Source of the DNA: Anadara kagoshimensis
Lineage: Eukaryota > Mollusca > Bivalvia > Arcoida > Arcidae
DNA length: 64,000 nt
NCBI GenBank assembly: GCA_021292105.1
Contig: CM037870.1
Location: 46,890,576-46,954,575 of the forward strand
Direction of reading: 5' to 3'
Of this stretch, positions 1-13,400 are shown piece after piece. Below the pieces are notes generated by a model, which did no database searches, had not been told where the DNA came from, and saw nothing but the letters and a program-made list of their open reading frames with translations. Position 1 is the first letter of the stretch. The number at the start of each line of letters is the position of its first letter. Both the position numbers and the translations under genes were made by a program.

Positions 1-1652
1 GAAGAAGCAATAAATTTTGGTTAGATATATCTAAGGAACACAAAGGATTGAACTCTGAGTTATGGTCCGTATCACACTCAGAAAATATTCATTCCAATCG
101 ATCAGAGAAGCACCAATCTACCCACTAAAATTATCAGGCTAAAGAGCCATGCCTTTAAAGACTCATTTTTAAATTTGATAGCAGTTTGTTCTCCAAACTG
201 GTTAGCTAAGACATCATCCTAATAACCATCATGGTGCCGACATGCAAGACAGGACACGCATGTGTTTATAGCAGACACTGAGAAAGTTTACCAGCGTATT
301 GTACATGTTCAGCATCAAATAAAATTATTCGTTGGGCGTGTTAATCAGGATACAATCAGTTTTGTTGGAAGATTGTGTAGGGGTATTATTTTCTGCGGTC
401 CAGTATAATTTGAAACAGCATTGTCAAGATCTAGACGTTGAGATGTTGCTTATTGGCGACTTAAAAGTAAACCAAATCTAGACTGTGCACTACCTTTTCA
501 TTTACACCACATTGATAAACATGGAAGTCTGTAGTCATAGCGTGTATATCATAGCAGTCATTGGAGTGGAAATAGTAGATCAAAACTATCATAAAACCAA
601 AAATATGAGTTATAAAGTTTAACTCCAACCAATCAATTTGTGGAAGGCTGTTGCATTATCAGTGACAGATTTTACTGTAGATTCCCGAAACCATAGTACT
701 TCATTATATGACGTAATGTATCAGTGTTCATGTAAAAACCGAATCAATTCATTGTTGACAAACGTAGTTTGATAAGGTGTCCGAGTATAATTTGGTTTTC
801 AATCGTGGTAATATGTATGTGACTGGATTAACTATGATAGCAATATGTGGCTTTGAAAACTTCTTCGTTGGATACACACTTTTTTTAAAAGACACCTTAG
901 CAAAGTGAACTAGCCTTTACACTAGACTTAGTAAAGCTGAAATCACTAAGATCATGTTTTAATATCTTATTATAAGGAATGGTCGAGCCTCATTTATGAC
1001 CTTTAAATCAAAATGTATCAAGATGTATGATTAAGTTACGCAGCATTGAATGTGATATGCTGAGTTACATCTTATATAAAAACCATGTTACTCCTACCTT
1101 TGTTGGTCAAAATTGTTAAATATACTTTTAAATTGCCCCAAATGTTAAAAACAACAACGGAAATGAGTTCCTCGTCCTTGAAAACATATAAAACGGTATA
1201 CTACAAGCTATTGTAGAACAATTCTTACAAAAGATATATTTTCAATATGGCGTCAGGCAGCCATCTTGGATATATGCAAATTATGCAATTTGCCCAAGGT
1301 TGCCTTCAGGGCAACTAACCTAATTTAACTCTAGGGACCCTATAGATACAAAACAGCAAAAAAACTTCATAGGAAAAAACATTTCTAGGTTCAAGTATTG
1401 AGTATATGGGAGTGTCAACTCGACTAATTAGACTGAGGAACGAGACAAAATTTTCTGTTTCAGATTTGAAAACAAAATCATTGTTTAACTTTCGCAATAT
1501 TTTGGTTTATTTTATTTGTACATAATGACAGACTAAATTAATATTTAATTTTTTATCAAAAAATTATGTGCAAGCACAGGATTATTGGCTTATATGTATG
1601 CTACGCCACTGGTATAGCAAAATATAAAATCGAGCCTCAGAAAAAGTGGTGG
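1..1652. other. No gene recognised
   Basis: AT-rich sequence with no open reading frame longer than about 60 codons, no recognisable domain and no convincing exon. I see nothing supportable here beyond the left target-site duplication of the adjacent hAT element at its right end. Confidence 0.6.
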
Positions 1653-2220
1653 ACATACATTAGGGGTGTGCGATATTACCGGTATACCGGTATATTGCGG
1701 TATGGCAGGGTCGATACAATATACCGGTACGCAAAATAAAAAACCGGTATATCGCGGAAATTTAAAAAATCAGTAGATTATGCTTTACGGTCATAATTTT
1801 GTTATTAACACTCAATACGATGTAATATAATCTTTATCTCGTAAGTGTTTGTCAACTACATACAAAATAAAGCGCGTCTGAGATACGTTATAACCGATAA
1901 TGGCAGACGACGAAGTAAAACTTGTCAAAAACAAACGAGCAAAGGCAAAAGTGTGGGAACATTTTAAATCTAGGCAAATAGCGGGGACTAGCAGTGTGCA
2001 CTGTCTGTAATGCAGACGTTAAATATGCTGGATGTACAAGTAATCTTACTTCGCACATTTGCCGCCATCATCCAAACTTAGATGCCGGTTTGGCTGTTTC
2101 TGGTGTGGCTTATGACCTGCAGCCTCAAAGGCAACAAAAATACACAACTTTTAAGCATTCATTAACTTTGCAATATATTGCAATATGCTTTTTCCCCCAA
2201 TACCCACCCCTAACATACAT
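1653..2220 (+). mobile_element. hAT-type DNA element with BED zinc-finger remnant
   Basis: The element occupies 1661-2212 (552 bp). It is bounded by a perfect 8 bp target duplication, ACATACAT, at 1653-1660 and 2213-2220. The left end starts TAGGGGTGTGCGATAT and the right end is the inverted match TAGGGGTGGGT; 8 bp duplications and TAGGGGTG-type ends are typical of hAT elements. An ATG at 1900 opens a reading frame (MADDEVKLVKNKRAKAK...) leading into a VWEHF segment, then, after a one-base frameshift near 1990, a BED-finger signature CTVCNADV...SHICRHHP (C-x2-C...H-x4-H). Only the DNA-binding N-terminus of the transposase is left, so the copy is non-autonomous. Palindromic ACCGGTAT motifs fill the left subterminal region. 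Confidence 0.85.
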
Positions 2221-4930
2221 ATAGTTCACAGATTAAATTAAAGCAGAATATTTAAGAAACACACTTAAACAAAAAAACAGGAATCAAAGATTTAAAGCAA
2301 GAGAGGCAAATCAAGTACAAACATACCACAATACATTGCAATATTAAACATAGCACTGTCGTGCTGTTGTACAGCGTACAGTAGTTGGGAAAATTGTGTT
2401 GTGGCAAGACAGAATATAACCGAAAATTCGGGAGGGGGGGGGGGGGTCGATCAATGCATATATAGTCTGACGGATGTTTTTTTTTGTTTTTTTTTTTTTG
2501 TTTTTTGAAAAAGAAACAATGTACCAAACCATGTATTGCTGAATTAAATGGTAGAAAATAATAATTTCATAAATATATGAAAAAGACAATCGGTAATTAA
2601 AATTTAAAAAAGTTGTACCCGATCGTTTTGTCATTTCGGATAGAGAGAAAGAGTTTTGCAGATCCTACCGTCGCTATGAGGGGGTACATTCTATCGGTTG
2701 TATGTAACTGGATCATTTGCTGTTAATCTGGGTTTTAATTAACTGCTGATTATCACTCACAATATTCCCGTTTCATGTTAATGGTGAAGTACAGTTGTTT
2801 TACCAGTTCCGAATTTTTACTACCAAATAATCTAAAATTTCAATCCCGTTCAATTAAAGGAATCGCAAAATAACTTTCTAAATTTGCTTCTACTTGAATG
2901 TATGGGCATTAATTGTTTAAATAATATTAAACTTCAACCGCTTCCTAAAAGGTCGACTGATTGTTGGTGACCTAGTTTAACGATGTAAACAAATCGTGAT
3001 CACGGAAATGCTTTTTTCAAGAAAACATACTACCACGTGTTTTTGAGGACAGGTGTCGATATTTTGGAATCAGTTAACATTTGTATTATTACACAACATA
3101 AATTTTATTTCCTCTGCTTGTGGACGACGTCTGCAGCAGCGCTTATATGAAACCCTGTTCGGAACTGGTAAAACGACTGTACACAACACTGTACGAATTA
3201 TCTCCCTTTCACGAAAGTGAAATCTAATCGATAAACATTTTAAAATATGACACAATTGCCTCAACATCAAAATACGTTATCATAACCTTCAAAATAAATT
3301 TAAATTTCCGTAGATTTCGCGAAGAATTAATTAAACAACCTGCCGTTGCTGTTCATTTCATAAAAAGTTATGATTTTACATCGTAGGACGCAAACTTCTC
3401 GAACTACTTTTTATTGTAAACATGAGATCAGTTCGCCAAATTGCAGAAATTATTAGGTGCATCCCGTCGCAATATTTTACTAGATTCCGAAATGTATTCC
3501 GAAAATTTATTCCAAATGTGCATATGTAACCAAATGCATTACCCGTCTCAGAATACATATCTCACAATAAAACAGATATACTTCTTTCACGCTCATTTAC
3601 CAGGCGCACTATTTCCAGGTGTACTCATATCTTATAATTTCATAGCAAAGAAGCTCGATATCTTGGAAGAGAGTGACAACAATGTACGCGTTTTCACGCT
3701 GTACAAAAACCGATTAGTCACGATCCATACTGCAATGTCTCTGGAGTTTCACTTATATCGAGACATCGCCAGCTACAGGCAAAGTGCAGAAATTTTATAC
3801 TGGACAATGTGCAGGGGGGGGGGGGTTAACGTGCCATCAGTGAATATATACACATGCCAACATCATGGAAATACTTTGCCACATCTAAATTATCATACAG
3901 TAAGCTAAAGTTTTCGGAATTCATTTTACCATACACTCGGACACTGAAAGTTTCGCTGATTTAAATATGCCTAGTCTTGAACTGTAAATTTTTATGAATA
4001 GCGGTAGTTACATACAAGTTACAGAGTTTTGTTTACTTATGTAAGTTTTCGCGGGAGAAATAGTGCATTTTGGGATTGGGATTACGAAATTATTTCATTC
4101 GGACAATCTCGGATAAATACGTTTAAATAACGTCAGTATTAGACAGGTATCCCGATTAATTTTTACTTCACCACAAATTGTGCATACAGGTTTCCTGTCT
4201 AAATCTGGCTGCGTTCTTACTGTCACTCAAGATACTGCTACCCGAATAATTTACTTCACAACCGCAAGTACTACAATGAAATCGCTTCTCCGAACGCATC
4301 TCATCTTTTAATCTGTAAATTAATTTAATAAACGAAATAAATATTACAGAAGCAACGATTGAAAATTTTATTTGAATAAGAATAAATTGTTCAACATTTA
4401 TAAAATATTGCTCCTTCTCATAACAAAAATATTGAAACTATTAAATACAGATATTAATATTTACAATCCTGAATTTACAAGTTAGAAAATTCGTTTCGAT
4501 ATTAAATTGCAGATTCATTGGTTAGTCAAGGTCGTCAAAGAAGCTGTAGAGAAAAATATTTTGAAAATGAACACGGTTTCAATATTTTGGTAGGTAAACA
4601 GGTTTGATTTTTTTTCATGATGCACTTTTTCTGCAAATTTAAGTTAGAAATGCATACATGTCACGGGCAATCAAACATGCTTAGTTCAACTAGCTCTAGT
4701 TGGTGTGATTTTCAAGAGTTACAGTTCCTTGCAAAATTTGATGCAGATTTCAGTCTTTTGATGGATTATTTTTTTCACCTGCACAGTATGATGATCTATA
4801 GGTCGATAATCTTGTTGTATCATCTAAGTAAAATACTTGGAACTTGACAATCAATTTCTAAGTGTTGAAACAAATTTCATGATTTACAAAACACTTTATT
4901 TTCTTTTGCTAATACACATGCTACATGGTG
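2221..4930. other. Intergenic, no gene recognised
   Basis: Contains homopolymer runs (13 G at 2434-2446; poly-T near 2478-2510; a G run near 3817), a short minus-strand match to the SINE tail near 3750-3785 (ACTTATATCGAGACATCGCC), and scattered short ORFs. The longest, 3441-3905, includes the SINE-tail match and has no recognisable domain. I do not annotate a gene. Confidence 0.5.
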
Positions 4931-4934
4931 TTAC

Positions 4935-5040
4935 ATACAGGTTAAGAGACGTTGCTGCTGTCTCACCTATGGGGTACCTTTTAATTGGTACCAACAGGTG
5001 ACCCGAGTTTGATTCCCGGCGTCGTCAGAAGGGATTTTTA
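4935..5040 (+). repeat. tRNA-like SINE head remnant
   Basis: A short stretch with a B-box-like GTTTGATTCCCG motif followed by the start of a body resembling other SINEs in the window. No A box or cloverleaf can be completed, so this is a decayed fragment. Confidence 0.35.
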
Positions 5041-5375
5041 TAACTTATTTCATTGTAACTAGTATTTACGTTATATATGCACATCCAAAATATCTATAGA
5101 ATGTCTTTACACAGAGTAACATGTTTACACACATTGAACATTCTTGTAAAAGGTGGATCCTTTTGCGCAGGAACATTCATATGAATGGTGGATCCTTAAT
5201 TCCTTTTGCGCATGAATATACCGGTTTATGATTCCATAGAATTTTTTATAGTTATCATGATGCTCATAGCAATTATCAGAGTGGACAATATCAATCTGGC
5301 TTTTTCTCCTCAAGGGTGAACATTTTACTGCCAAAAAATTAGATGGACCATTTTTTAAAGCTTAACCCTTAACTG

Positions 5376-6693
5376 TATCAATACGAGAGGGTATAAAATG
5401 TGTAGGCGGACTGGCAAAATCTTACACCCTATTTCAATGATCTATATTTCAATTAATATTTATTGAATTTTTATAATATTTTCACATAATATTGGGCATG
5501 ATCTCAATTTTTACAATATATTTTTGATTTTAAAAAATATTTGATATTTTTGAAGTTATTACAAAAAACATGGGCTACACTTTTTCCAATCGGTCAAAAT
5601 TCATCCGAGGCAGGATAACAAAATTTTACCACCCAATTTTCAATGATCTATATCTCAATAAATATTTATTGGACTTTTATAATATTTTTACATAATATCG
5701 GGCATGACATTAATGTTTTAAATATATTTTGATTTTAAAAACATATTTGATATTTTTGAAGTAATTAAAGAAAATACGGGCTACACTTTTTCCAATCGGT
5801 CAAAATTCATGCGAGGTAGGAGGAGTGAGGTTTGAACATTGATCGATATATCTCCACATAATTATGCTTGCCTATTAAATTTTTTTAACAAATACGCGGT
5901 GGATATATATCTTTGATACCACCAAAGGGTATTTCCTATAATGCAGTGGTTTTCTTTTTATAACCGATTGTTTGTGACAGTTTATTGTTCTTTAATTGCG
6001 ATAAGTACGCCGCCATCTTTGATCAAGGCACGACAGGTTCACCATTACACAGGAGGGATTTACAGAAAAATAACTTATAAAGCAATCAAATGTCACAAAC
6101 AATCTGTTATAAAAAGAAAACCACTGCATTATAGGAAATACCCTTTGGTGGTATCAAAGATACATATCCACCGCGTATTTGTTGCAAATTTTAATAGGCA
6201 AGCATAATTATGTGGAGAGATATCGATCAATGTTCAAAGCTTACCCGTCCTGCCTCGGATGAATTTTGATCGATTGGAAAAAGTGTAGCCCGTATTTTCT
6301 TTCATAACTTCAAAATATTAAATATTTTTAAAAATCAAAAACGTATTTAAAAAAATTAGGCCATGCCCGATATTATGTCAAAATATTATAAAAGTCCAAT
6401 AAATATTTATTGAGATATAGATCATTGAAAATTGTGTTGTAAAATTTTGTTATCCTGTCTCGGATGAATTTTGACCGATTGGAAAAAGTGTAGCCCATGT
6501 TTTTTGTAATAATTTCAAAAATATCAAATATTTTTTAAAATCAAAAATATATTTCAAAAATTGAGATCATGCCCGATATTATGTAAAAGTATTATACAAA
6601 TCCAATAAATATTTATTGAAATATAGATCATTGAAAATAGGGTGTAAGATTTTGCCAGCCCGCCTACACATTTTATACCCCTTCTATCAATAC
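5376..6693. mobile_element. 1.3 kb foldback element with 9 bp target duplication
   Basis: The element spans 5385-6684 (1300 bp) and is flanked by the perfect direct repeat TATCAATAC at 5376-5384 and 6685-6693. Its ends, GAGAGGGTATAAAATGTG and, inverted, GAAGGGGTATAAAATGTG, lead into nearly full-length inverted arms of about 600 bp each around a spacer of about 100 bp (roughly 5988-6083). Each arm is itself a direct duplication of about 206 bp (for example CAATGATCTATAT at 5435 and 5641). Nine-base duplications and very long inverted repeats are known for Mutator-like and foldback elements. No transposase is encoded. Confidence 0.85.
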
Positions 6694-6773
6694 TACCGTA
6701 GGTTTAATGGTTGTAATTTCAAAATAAAACCAGAAGAACATGCAAATAGTCTATTGACAAATATCATTGTTAC

Positions 6774-7112
6774 CACTGAGGTAGCTCAGTTGGTAGAGCA
6801 CTCCCTTCCTAAGTGGGAGGTCGTGGGTTGAAACCCAACCAGGTCTACCCCAAGACTTGAAAGTGGATAATGAGTAAATCACTGTTCTTTCTCCAAGTAC
6901 TAGGCATAATGAAATGAAAGTCACTGTTCTTTAACATAGGAACTTAAAATAAACAAGGTCTTTTGGCTAGTTTAGACTCCTGTTTTATATTGCCATCAAC
7001 GCAACACACAGGCAAAATGTTTCTACTGTTGTCTATAGCGACGTCTCGATATAAGTAAAATATTCTTGACTGGGACATTAAACACCAAAAATCAACTCAA
7101 CTCAACTCAAAT
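6774..7112 (+). repeat. tRNA-derived SINE
   Basis: The head has an A box (TAGCTCAGTTGGTAGAGC) and a B-box-like GGGTTGAAACCC. A SINE body follows, then a conserved tail (GACGTCTCGATATAAGT, then CTTGACTGGGACATTAAACA) and a 3' run of AACTC units. The tail recurs at 11280-11330, 12150-12200 (minus strand), 23465-23500, 31950-31985 and 58490-58530, so it defines the family in this window. It lies about 100 bp upstream of the first GPD2 coding exon. Confidence 0.75.
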
Positions 7113-7207
7113 CAAATGTTACTGTTAGCACTACTAATGATTAAATTTAACTTTTAATTTTATATTTCAATGTTTTAATGGTATTTAAATTTATGTTATA
7201 TTTCCAG

Positions 7208-7222
7208 ATGAGTATATAAAGC
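7208..7222 (+). promoter_or_regulatory. 5' UTR tail with three-codon upstream ORF
   Basis: A TTTCCAG acceptor ends at 7207, so the mRNA exon probably begins at 7208. Its first bases form ATG-AGT-ATA-TAA (7208-7219), a three-codon ORF ending three bases before the GPD2 start at 7223. The 5' non-coding exon and promoter lie further upstream and cannot be located. Confidence 0.5.
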
Positions 7223-7487
7223 ATGATGAATACTAGACACATTGTTAAAAGATTGGCCAAACTTGGCCTGATTGTTGGAGGGGGAGCTTGTGTCGTGGCT
7301 TATGCTTACCCCAAACTTAAAGCGAGAAATATTGCCACAGCAACTGAAATAGAAAAAGAGTATGCCTGGACTCCACTTCCAACAAGAGCTCAGATGTTAC
7401 AGTCAATGGAGAAAGAAGAATTTGATGTTTTGGTCATCGGGGGTGGAGCAACTGGGTGTGGTGTAGCACTAGACTCAGTCAGTAGAG
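7223..7487 (+). CDS. GPD2: GPD2 exon 1 (coding): targeting segment and FAD motif
   Basis: Encodes residues 1-88 plus one base. [15 protein letters not shown] is basic and amphipathic, followed by a hydrophobic [14 protein letters not shown] segment: targeting and inner-membrane anchor. The exon ends after [16 protein letters not shown], the dinucleotide-binding fold glycine motif, which human GPD2 shares almost exactly. The donor is GTATAA at 7488 (phase 1). The first ATG of the ATGATG pair is taken as the start. Confidence 0.93.
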
Positions 7488-10400
7488 GTATAAACAATGC
7501 AGTGTTTGATGCATGTTCTATAATTTAGTTTACAACTCATAGCTAGCTGAACCAGTGGCTTTTTAATATATCTGTACAAGACAAAACTGCAAAAGCTTAA
7601 GAAAACTTACATGTAAAATAGGGTTTAAAAATCAGACCAGTCAACAGTTCTAAGACCTGTTACTTTTGAATCTGACCTGTAATATTTTATAAATTGTCTT
7701 ACATGTTCACAGATTATAAGATATCCTCATTGAAATTGTCTGAATTGTTTTCCTTCATGTTTTAGCCTGATTTCAGACTTTTACATGAATGTGAACTATA
7801 TAAAGTCATGTTCAAATGAAAAAGTTTAGAAGAGAAGTAAGATACTAGTCACTGCTAGCTGTGATCTTAAAGAGTACCTGTAACCAAACATATTTATTTA
7901 ATATTTATGTTAAGTACCATTGAAATATCACAGTATGGAAAACCACATCAAATTGAAGACCAAATAAAAAAAGTTACAGCATTTTGAATCCACTGATTTT
8001 GCCTTTTGGTTGCTACAAATCAAATGACCTGTTTCGAGAGTTACCTATGTGTGACATCATAACAGTAATAGTTGTAGTATCTAACATGAGGCAGTAGTAA
8101 TTATGCTGTTTTAGCAATATGTGATATGATAAATGTAGAAAAAATTAACAACTCAGAAGTGCATCTTTATATGTCAGAAAATTACTCTGAATAAAGGTAG
8201 TTTCCCCAAGGGAAATATGACTGAAATTACCCAATTTTTCTACTAATATTCCCCAAAACAGCAGTGATATTTGTTTCGCAATATAGTGTCTTTACAATGA
8301 AGATACTAGCTTTTGCCAGCATATCATGATGCAATTTGCTAGATCTCAGAATTTTAATTTTCCCAATCTTAAAGGCAGAAGGCAGTTTAAACATAATCCT
8401 TTTATCCTTGAATAAGGGATTACCTAATGTTGAGTCTGTATGTCATAAGAATATCTATGTATGTAGACCTGTAAAAAGCACTTTAATATTACTTTAATAG
8501 ATCTTTATGTCATTTAATAATATGTAATAAGAAGAACCATACACATGTATAATAGAAAGAGAGAGAGGGGAGGAGAGAGAGAGAGAGCATGGAAAAAAAA
8601 TAAGATAATTGAAATTAAATCATAAATGAATGGTAGTAAATTTCCATGATTGTTTTATGGTTTTCAAAATTATTTAACTCCATCATGCACCCATTGTCAG
8701 TTACCAGTCTATTAACATTTTTACTATAATTATCTTATTACCATCATCTTACTGTGAAATTCTTAATTCAACACAAAATAAAAAAAAACTGAGGTAGTAT
8801 ATTACCCAGGTGTCATGAAAACACTCTATAAAACACCTGTAACTCAATTTTGTGAATTTAATTAATCTTGTAATTATATCTTTGAATTCTTCACCAGGGT
8901 TGAAAACAGCGTTAATAGAAAAGTATGATTTTTCATCTGGTACCAGTAGTAGAAGTACAAAGTTAATACACGGAGGTGTGAGGTACTTAGAAAAAGCTGT
9001 GTTTAACTTGGACCTAGAACAAGTAAGTAGATAGACCAAGGGTCGAAAACATTCTTAGATGAACCTAAAATCGGGGCTTTTTGACATAGATAATTTAAAC
9101 GATTAAAAATATTTCTACAAAGCCCATAGATATATAGCGAATATCAACGTTAAAACCATAGTGATTATTAAGGTCAAAGGTAATTATTAACAGTGTTTAT
9201 ACTGTTTTATTACCTACCTACCTACCTACCTATCCTCTTCGTCCCTGGTGGGGCATTTGCCATTTTTTGTGCCTGTCCCCAGGATAGTCCAAGGTCTTCC
9301 ACTTCAGCCTTTATTGTTCTTCTCCAGGTCTGTTTTGGTCTTCCTGGCTTTCTTTTTCCCTGTGGTGTCCAAAAAGTGCTTGTTTTAGTATGCGTTTTTG
9401 TGGCATTCTCAAAACATGCCCTAACCATCTAAATCTTCTTTCTTTGATCTCTACGCTGATTGATTTGCAGTTTTATTACTGAATATTATCATTGTTATAC
9501 GTGCCAACATGACTCATAAGCCAATTATTGTTTAAAGATTTATGCACATTTAATATACCGATAAATATAAATGCAGATGAATAATTAAAATCATTCCACA
9601 AAAATTGTAATTGTACCAAATTTTTCAACAGGAAACAGATTTTAGTCAATAGCAACCTGTCACTTTCCAATGTTGACATGATTAGTGTTAACTGTTAAGT
9701 TTTACCTTGAGCTTTCAGATTTATCATACTTTTAATACCATCAAGAAGAGAACAACAAGATATATAATTATTAATAATTCTTGTCTTTTGCGTTTTGATC
9801 ATCAGTTATTGATAAATGTCTTTGTTTTCGATATTTCAGTATAGAATGGTTAAAGAAGCTCTGAGTGAAAGAGGAAATCTAATAGAAATAGCTCCACATC
9901 TAGCTTATCCATTCCCAATAATGCTACCTATATACAAGTAAGTAACAACCACTATCCCCCTCAATCACAAAGTTATCATTCCTTGATCTATAATCAGAGT
10001 TTTCATCCTTGTACTTTTAGCTATGGCCAACTAAGGCTATAACAATACGTGATATCGCGATTACCCGGAGTTACCTAACGTTTCAGAACTTTTTAGTGAT
10101 GAAGGCGCGAAAAGTATGTTGTCCCGTAAATCTCGCGAGATTTGCGGGACAACCGTAACCAGTGTAAACATGAATGTCAGCATGGCATGACAAAACAATG
10201 CCGACTTTATGTTGCTGAAGGCTGTGCGGCCGATAGTAGAAGGGAAATGTCGATATTTCTTATTTTTCACTTCCAAAGGTACGAGGTGTAAGAAAAAACT
10301 GGCTAAGAATAATCCGTAAAGATGGATTAGAGGAGCAGATAAATACCAACTTGTCAGGAAATTTATCAACGCTACGATTTCCGCCATTTAGTTGTCTGCT

Positions 10401-13400
10401 CTTAACATTATGAAGATGCAGAGCCCATACCACTTATTCTATGCCCCGCACTGTTTAGGTATAACAACTTTTAACAACGGGGGAAAGGCAGGAAAACGAA
10501 AAAAATCGTCGGACGTCGTAACGACAATGGGACGAATCTGGAAGGCCAAGAATGACGCCTGTATAGAAAATAAGATTAATAAAGGAATCTGGGTTAGATG
10601 AGTCATCTTTGTCTACCCATGGATATGTATAAGGTGAAATGAGACATCATATGAACCAGAGCATACTCTGGCAATTGGTTTGACAGTAAAACAAATGATA
10701 TCCAGCTCATTTGGTAAAGTGTGCTGCTACATGTTATTTAAATTAATATTGGATGAGACCTTGATAGTGAAAGACCCCTCCCCCTTGTCATTATACATGA
10801 CATGATGCCCTGGCCTATCACCTTATAATTCTATAATTTAAGTAAAATGCATAGGTATATTTTACTGCATTTAGCAGCACTTTTATGATCTTGATGTAAG
10901 TGAAATAATCTTGACTGGAGGTATATTTTTTTATTCAATCAGACTAATAATAATGAATATATTGACTGAACCTAAATAAAGTAGTAATGTACACAAGAGA
11001 TTAAAAACATCAGATGAAAGTTTTTTCAGCTGATCTTGTGTGAATTAAGTGACTGATTTACTTGCAAAGAGCCTGACTTGTGCTTCAGGCAACATTTTAT
11101 GAATTTATTTTCTTGTCATGGTAGCTGAGATGTTAAATTGCTTGCTATGTATTTGGGAGATTGGGATTCAAACCAAGGAGACTTAAAATGGAAGTCCTGT
11201 GTGTGGCTAAATAATCCCCTATTGTTCTGAGCACACTGAAAAGATTTAAAAATCAGTCAATTCACCTGTATGACTATAGATGGTGAAGTCTGAATATAAG
11301 TGAAATATTCTTCACTAGGATGTAACACATCTTCTTCAATCAATCACATTCAATCAGCTTCTTGTCATGTAAGAGGTGTAGTTACTGGCTTTAAAATTGA
11401 GGGTTGTGGGTTCAAACATGTGAGAATATTACAGATTTTCTGAAATGATTTTCATAATTTACTGTAAAATGTTTACAAGACAGTGTTAATGAGTCTTAAA
11501 ATCATTGTGGATTCAGACAACTCTGTAGAGAATAGGCTGCATATTGCTTCTACATAAGACACCTACTATAAAGTGACTGGTACACATTTTGAAAAATTGT
11601 TTTGACTAAAAATATGAAATTCCTGAACATCTGTGGTTCTAACTAATGAAAAAATTCAACAAATAATTTATTTCATAAATCCATAAAATTATAAGGTACG
11701 AATGATGTTGATATACAAGTGTTTAAAACACTTGGGAAGAACAAGGCACATTTTCAAAGTTAAAACAATCTCAGGCTGATCATGAAATGACATTCACCTC
11801 TCGTAAATAAATACAAAAAGAATGTAGATATGATATGTACTGTTAACTACATATACAGATAACTATCTTGTCTGTCCATTTTGTAAATTTGAATATCTAA
11901 GAGAATTTAAAGTTTTCACAAGTACAACACATATGCCTCCATCAGCTGGTGAAATTTGATCAGATACACTAGATGTAATTTGATCTTAATGAAATGAGGG
12001 CTCTCTAACTTGCAATTGATCAGCAATTTTTCAGTACAATATCATTACATTTAAATTTTTAAATACCTTCAGGGCTGTATACAATTACAACAGTTCTCAT
12101 TTGGTTCATCATACTTGTTACTGCTCAATGAGTTGAGTTAAATAATAGTGTTTAACGACCAGTCAAGAATATTTCACTTATTGAGACATTGCCAGCTATA
12201 GACAAAGTGAACAATTTTTGCCTGTGTGTTGCGTTGTGCTGATGGTACTTACAGCAGGGTTCTTCATCATGTTACTTACGGAGCCAGCACTCTGTTACTG
12301 CTCAACGATTTGAATGAAACAGGGCTGAATTTGAACTACTTTGAGTTAGGGGCCCAGCTCACTTCAGAAAAGAAGTTGTGATAGTAATAAATAGCTAAAA
12401 CATGTAAACATTAAAGGGCCCAGATTGATATTTAGTAGCCATTGACTTCTGGGCCCCTGCTAATCATCATTCCTGATGAAGAATGAATAAAACAGCTGAA
12501 TAAATTCTTCATTAAATTCATTTTTAAATAACTTTCTTACCTAAAATTACAAAGCAGATAAGAATGAAGGATATAAACAATTCTGATAGAAAACTTTGAG
12601 TTTAGTTAATACAGAGTTCATAAATTTGTACTGAATAGTACATGTTCAATATAAATACCTTTCTGTGTATAAAGAATAAAGTCACAAAAAGGTGCACTAC
12701 ACACTGCCATTTGTCCCAAAATCTGAATATAATATGGCAAGTTCTCACTCTGTAAGGTGAATTGTTTCTCCTATAATGTAAAGCACTATAAAACTGTGAT
12801 TGTTAGTCTGTCCCTCCTTTGACAATTCCATAAATAATTATCTGATTGTCCAGTAGTACACTTTGCTAACATTTTTATGTCATCTTCATCCATAAATTGG
12901 TTAATATTGTCATCTCCATATTTCTTTATTATGTCTATTATATACAGATTATGTTCATCAAAATCTAGATTTTCATCTGAATCTGAGTAGGATAATACAT
13001 AAAGTGCTACACTGGATGAATTTGACCGCTTTAATAATTTTGTGACATCTCTTTCTATTTCCTTCCTGTCCAGTGTCTCATAAGGTAGTGTCTGGTAGCC
13101 ATCATTTGGTGTGGGCCAGGTTTCTTATAGACAGTAATATCACATCTGAAATATGTAAGATATAAATTTATTTTTCAAAATGTTTAATACAAGTCTTATT
13201 TTACATAAAAATTAAGAGTTGCTGGTTACTGGATTTGTTTTAATTACTTATTATGTATTATAATATATGACTTTCTTACACCAGAGAAATAATGGAAGAT
13301 CTTATGGTTTAAACCATGATCTCAATTTACAGTTAAACCTTGACAAATCACCCCTATTGATTTTGTTTGGTCAATTATTAGCATAATAAAGGATTTTAGT

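Noticed and set aside
3441..3908. 155-codon ORF
   Set aside because: No domain, no splice signals, and it runs through a SINE-tail match and a G run.
6774..6846. tRNA gene
   Set aside because: A-box and B-box-like motifs are present, but the 5' and 3' acceptor sequences do not pair and a SINE body follows directly, so it is a SINE head.
9193..9432. 79-codon plus-strand ORF
   Set aside because: Antisense to the LINE C-terminal fragment, whose minus-strand reading is clearly the meaningful one.
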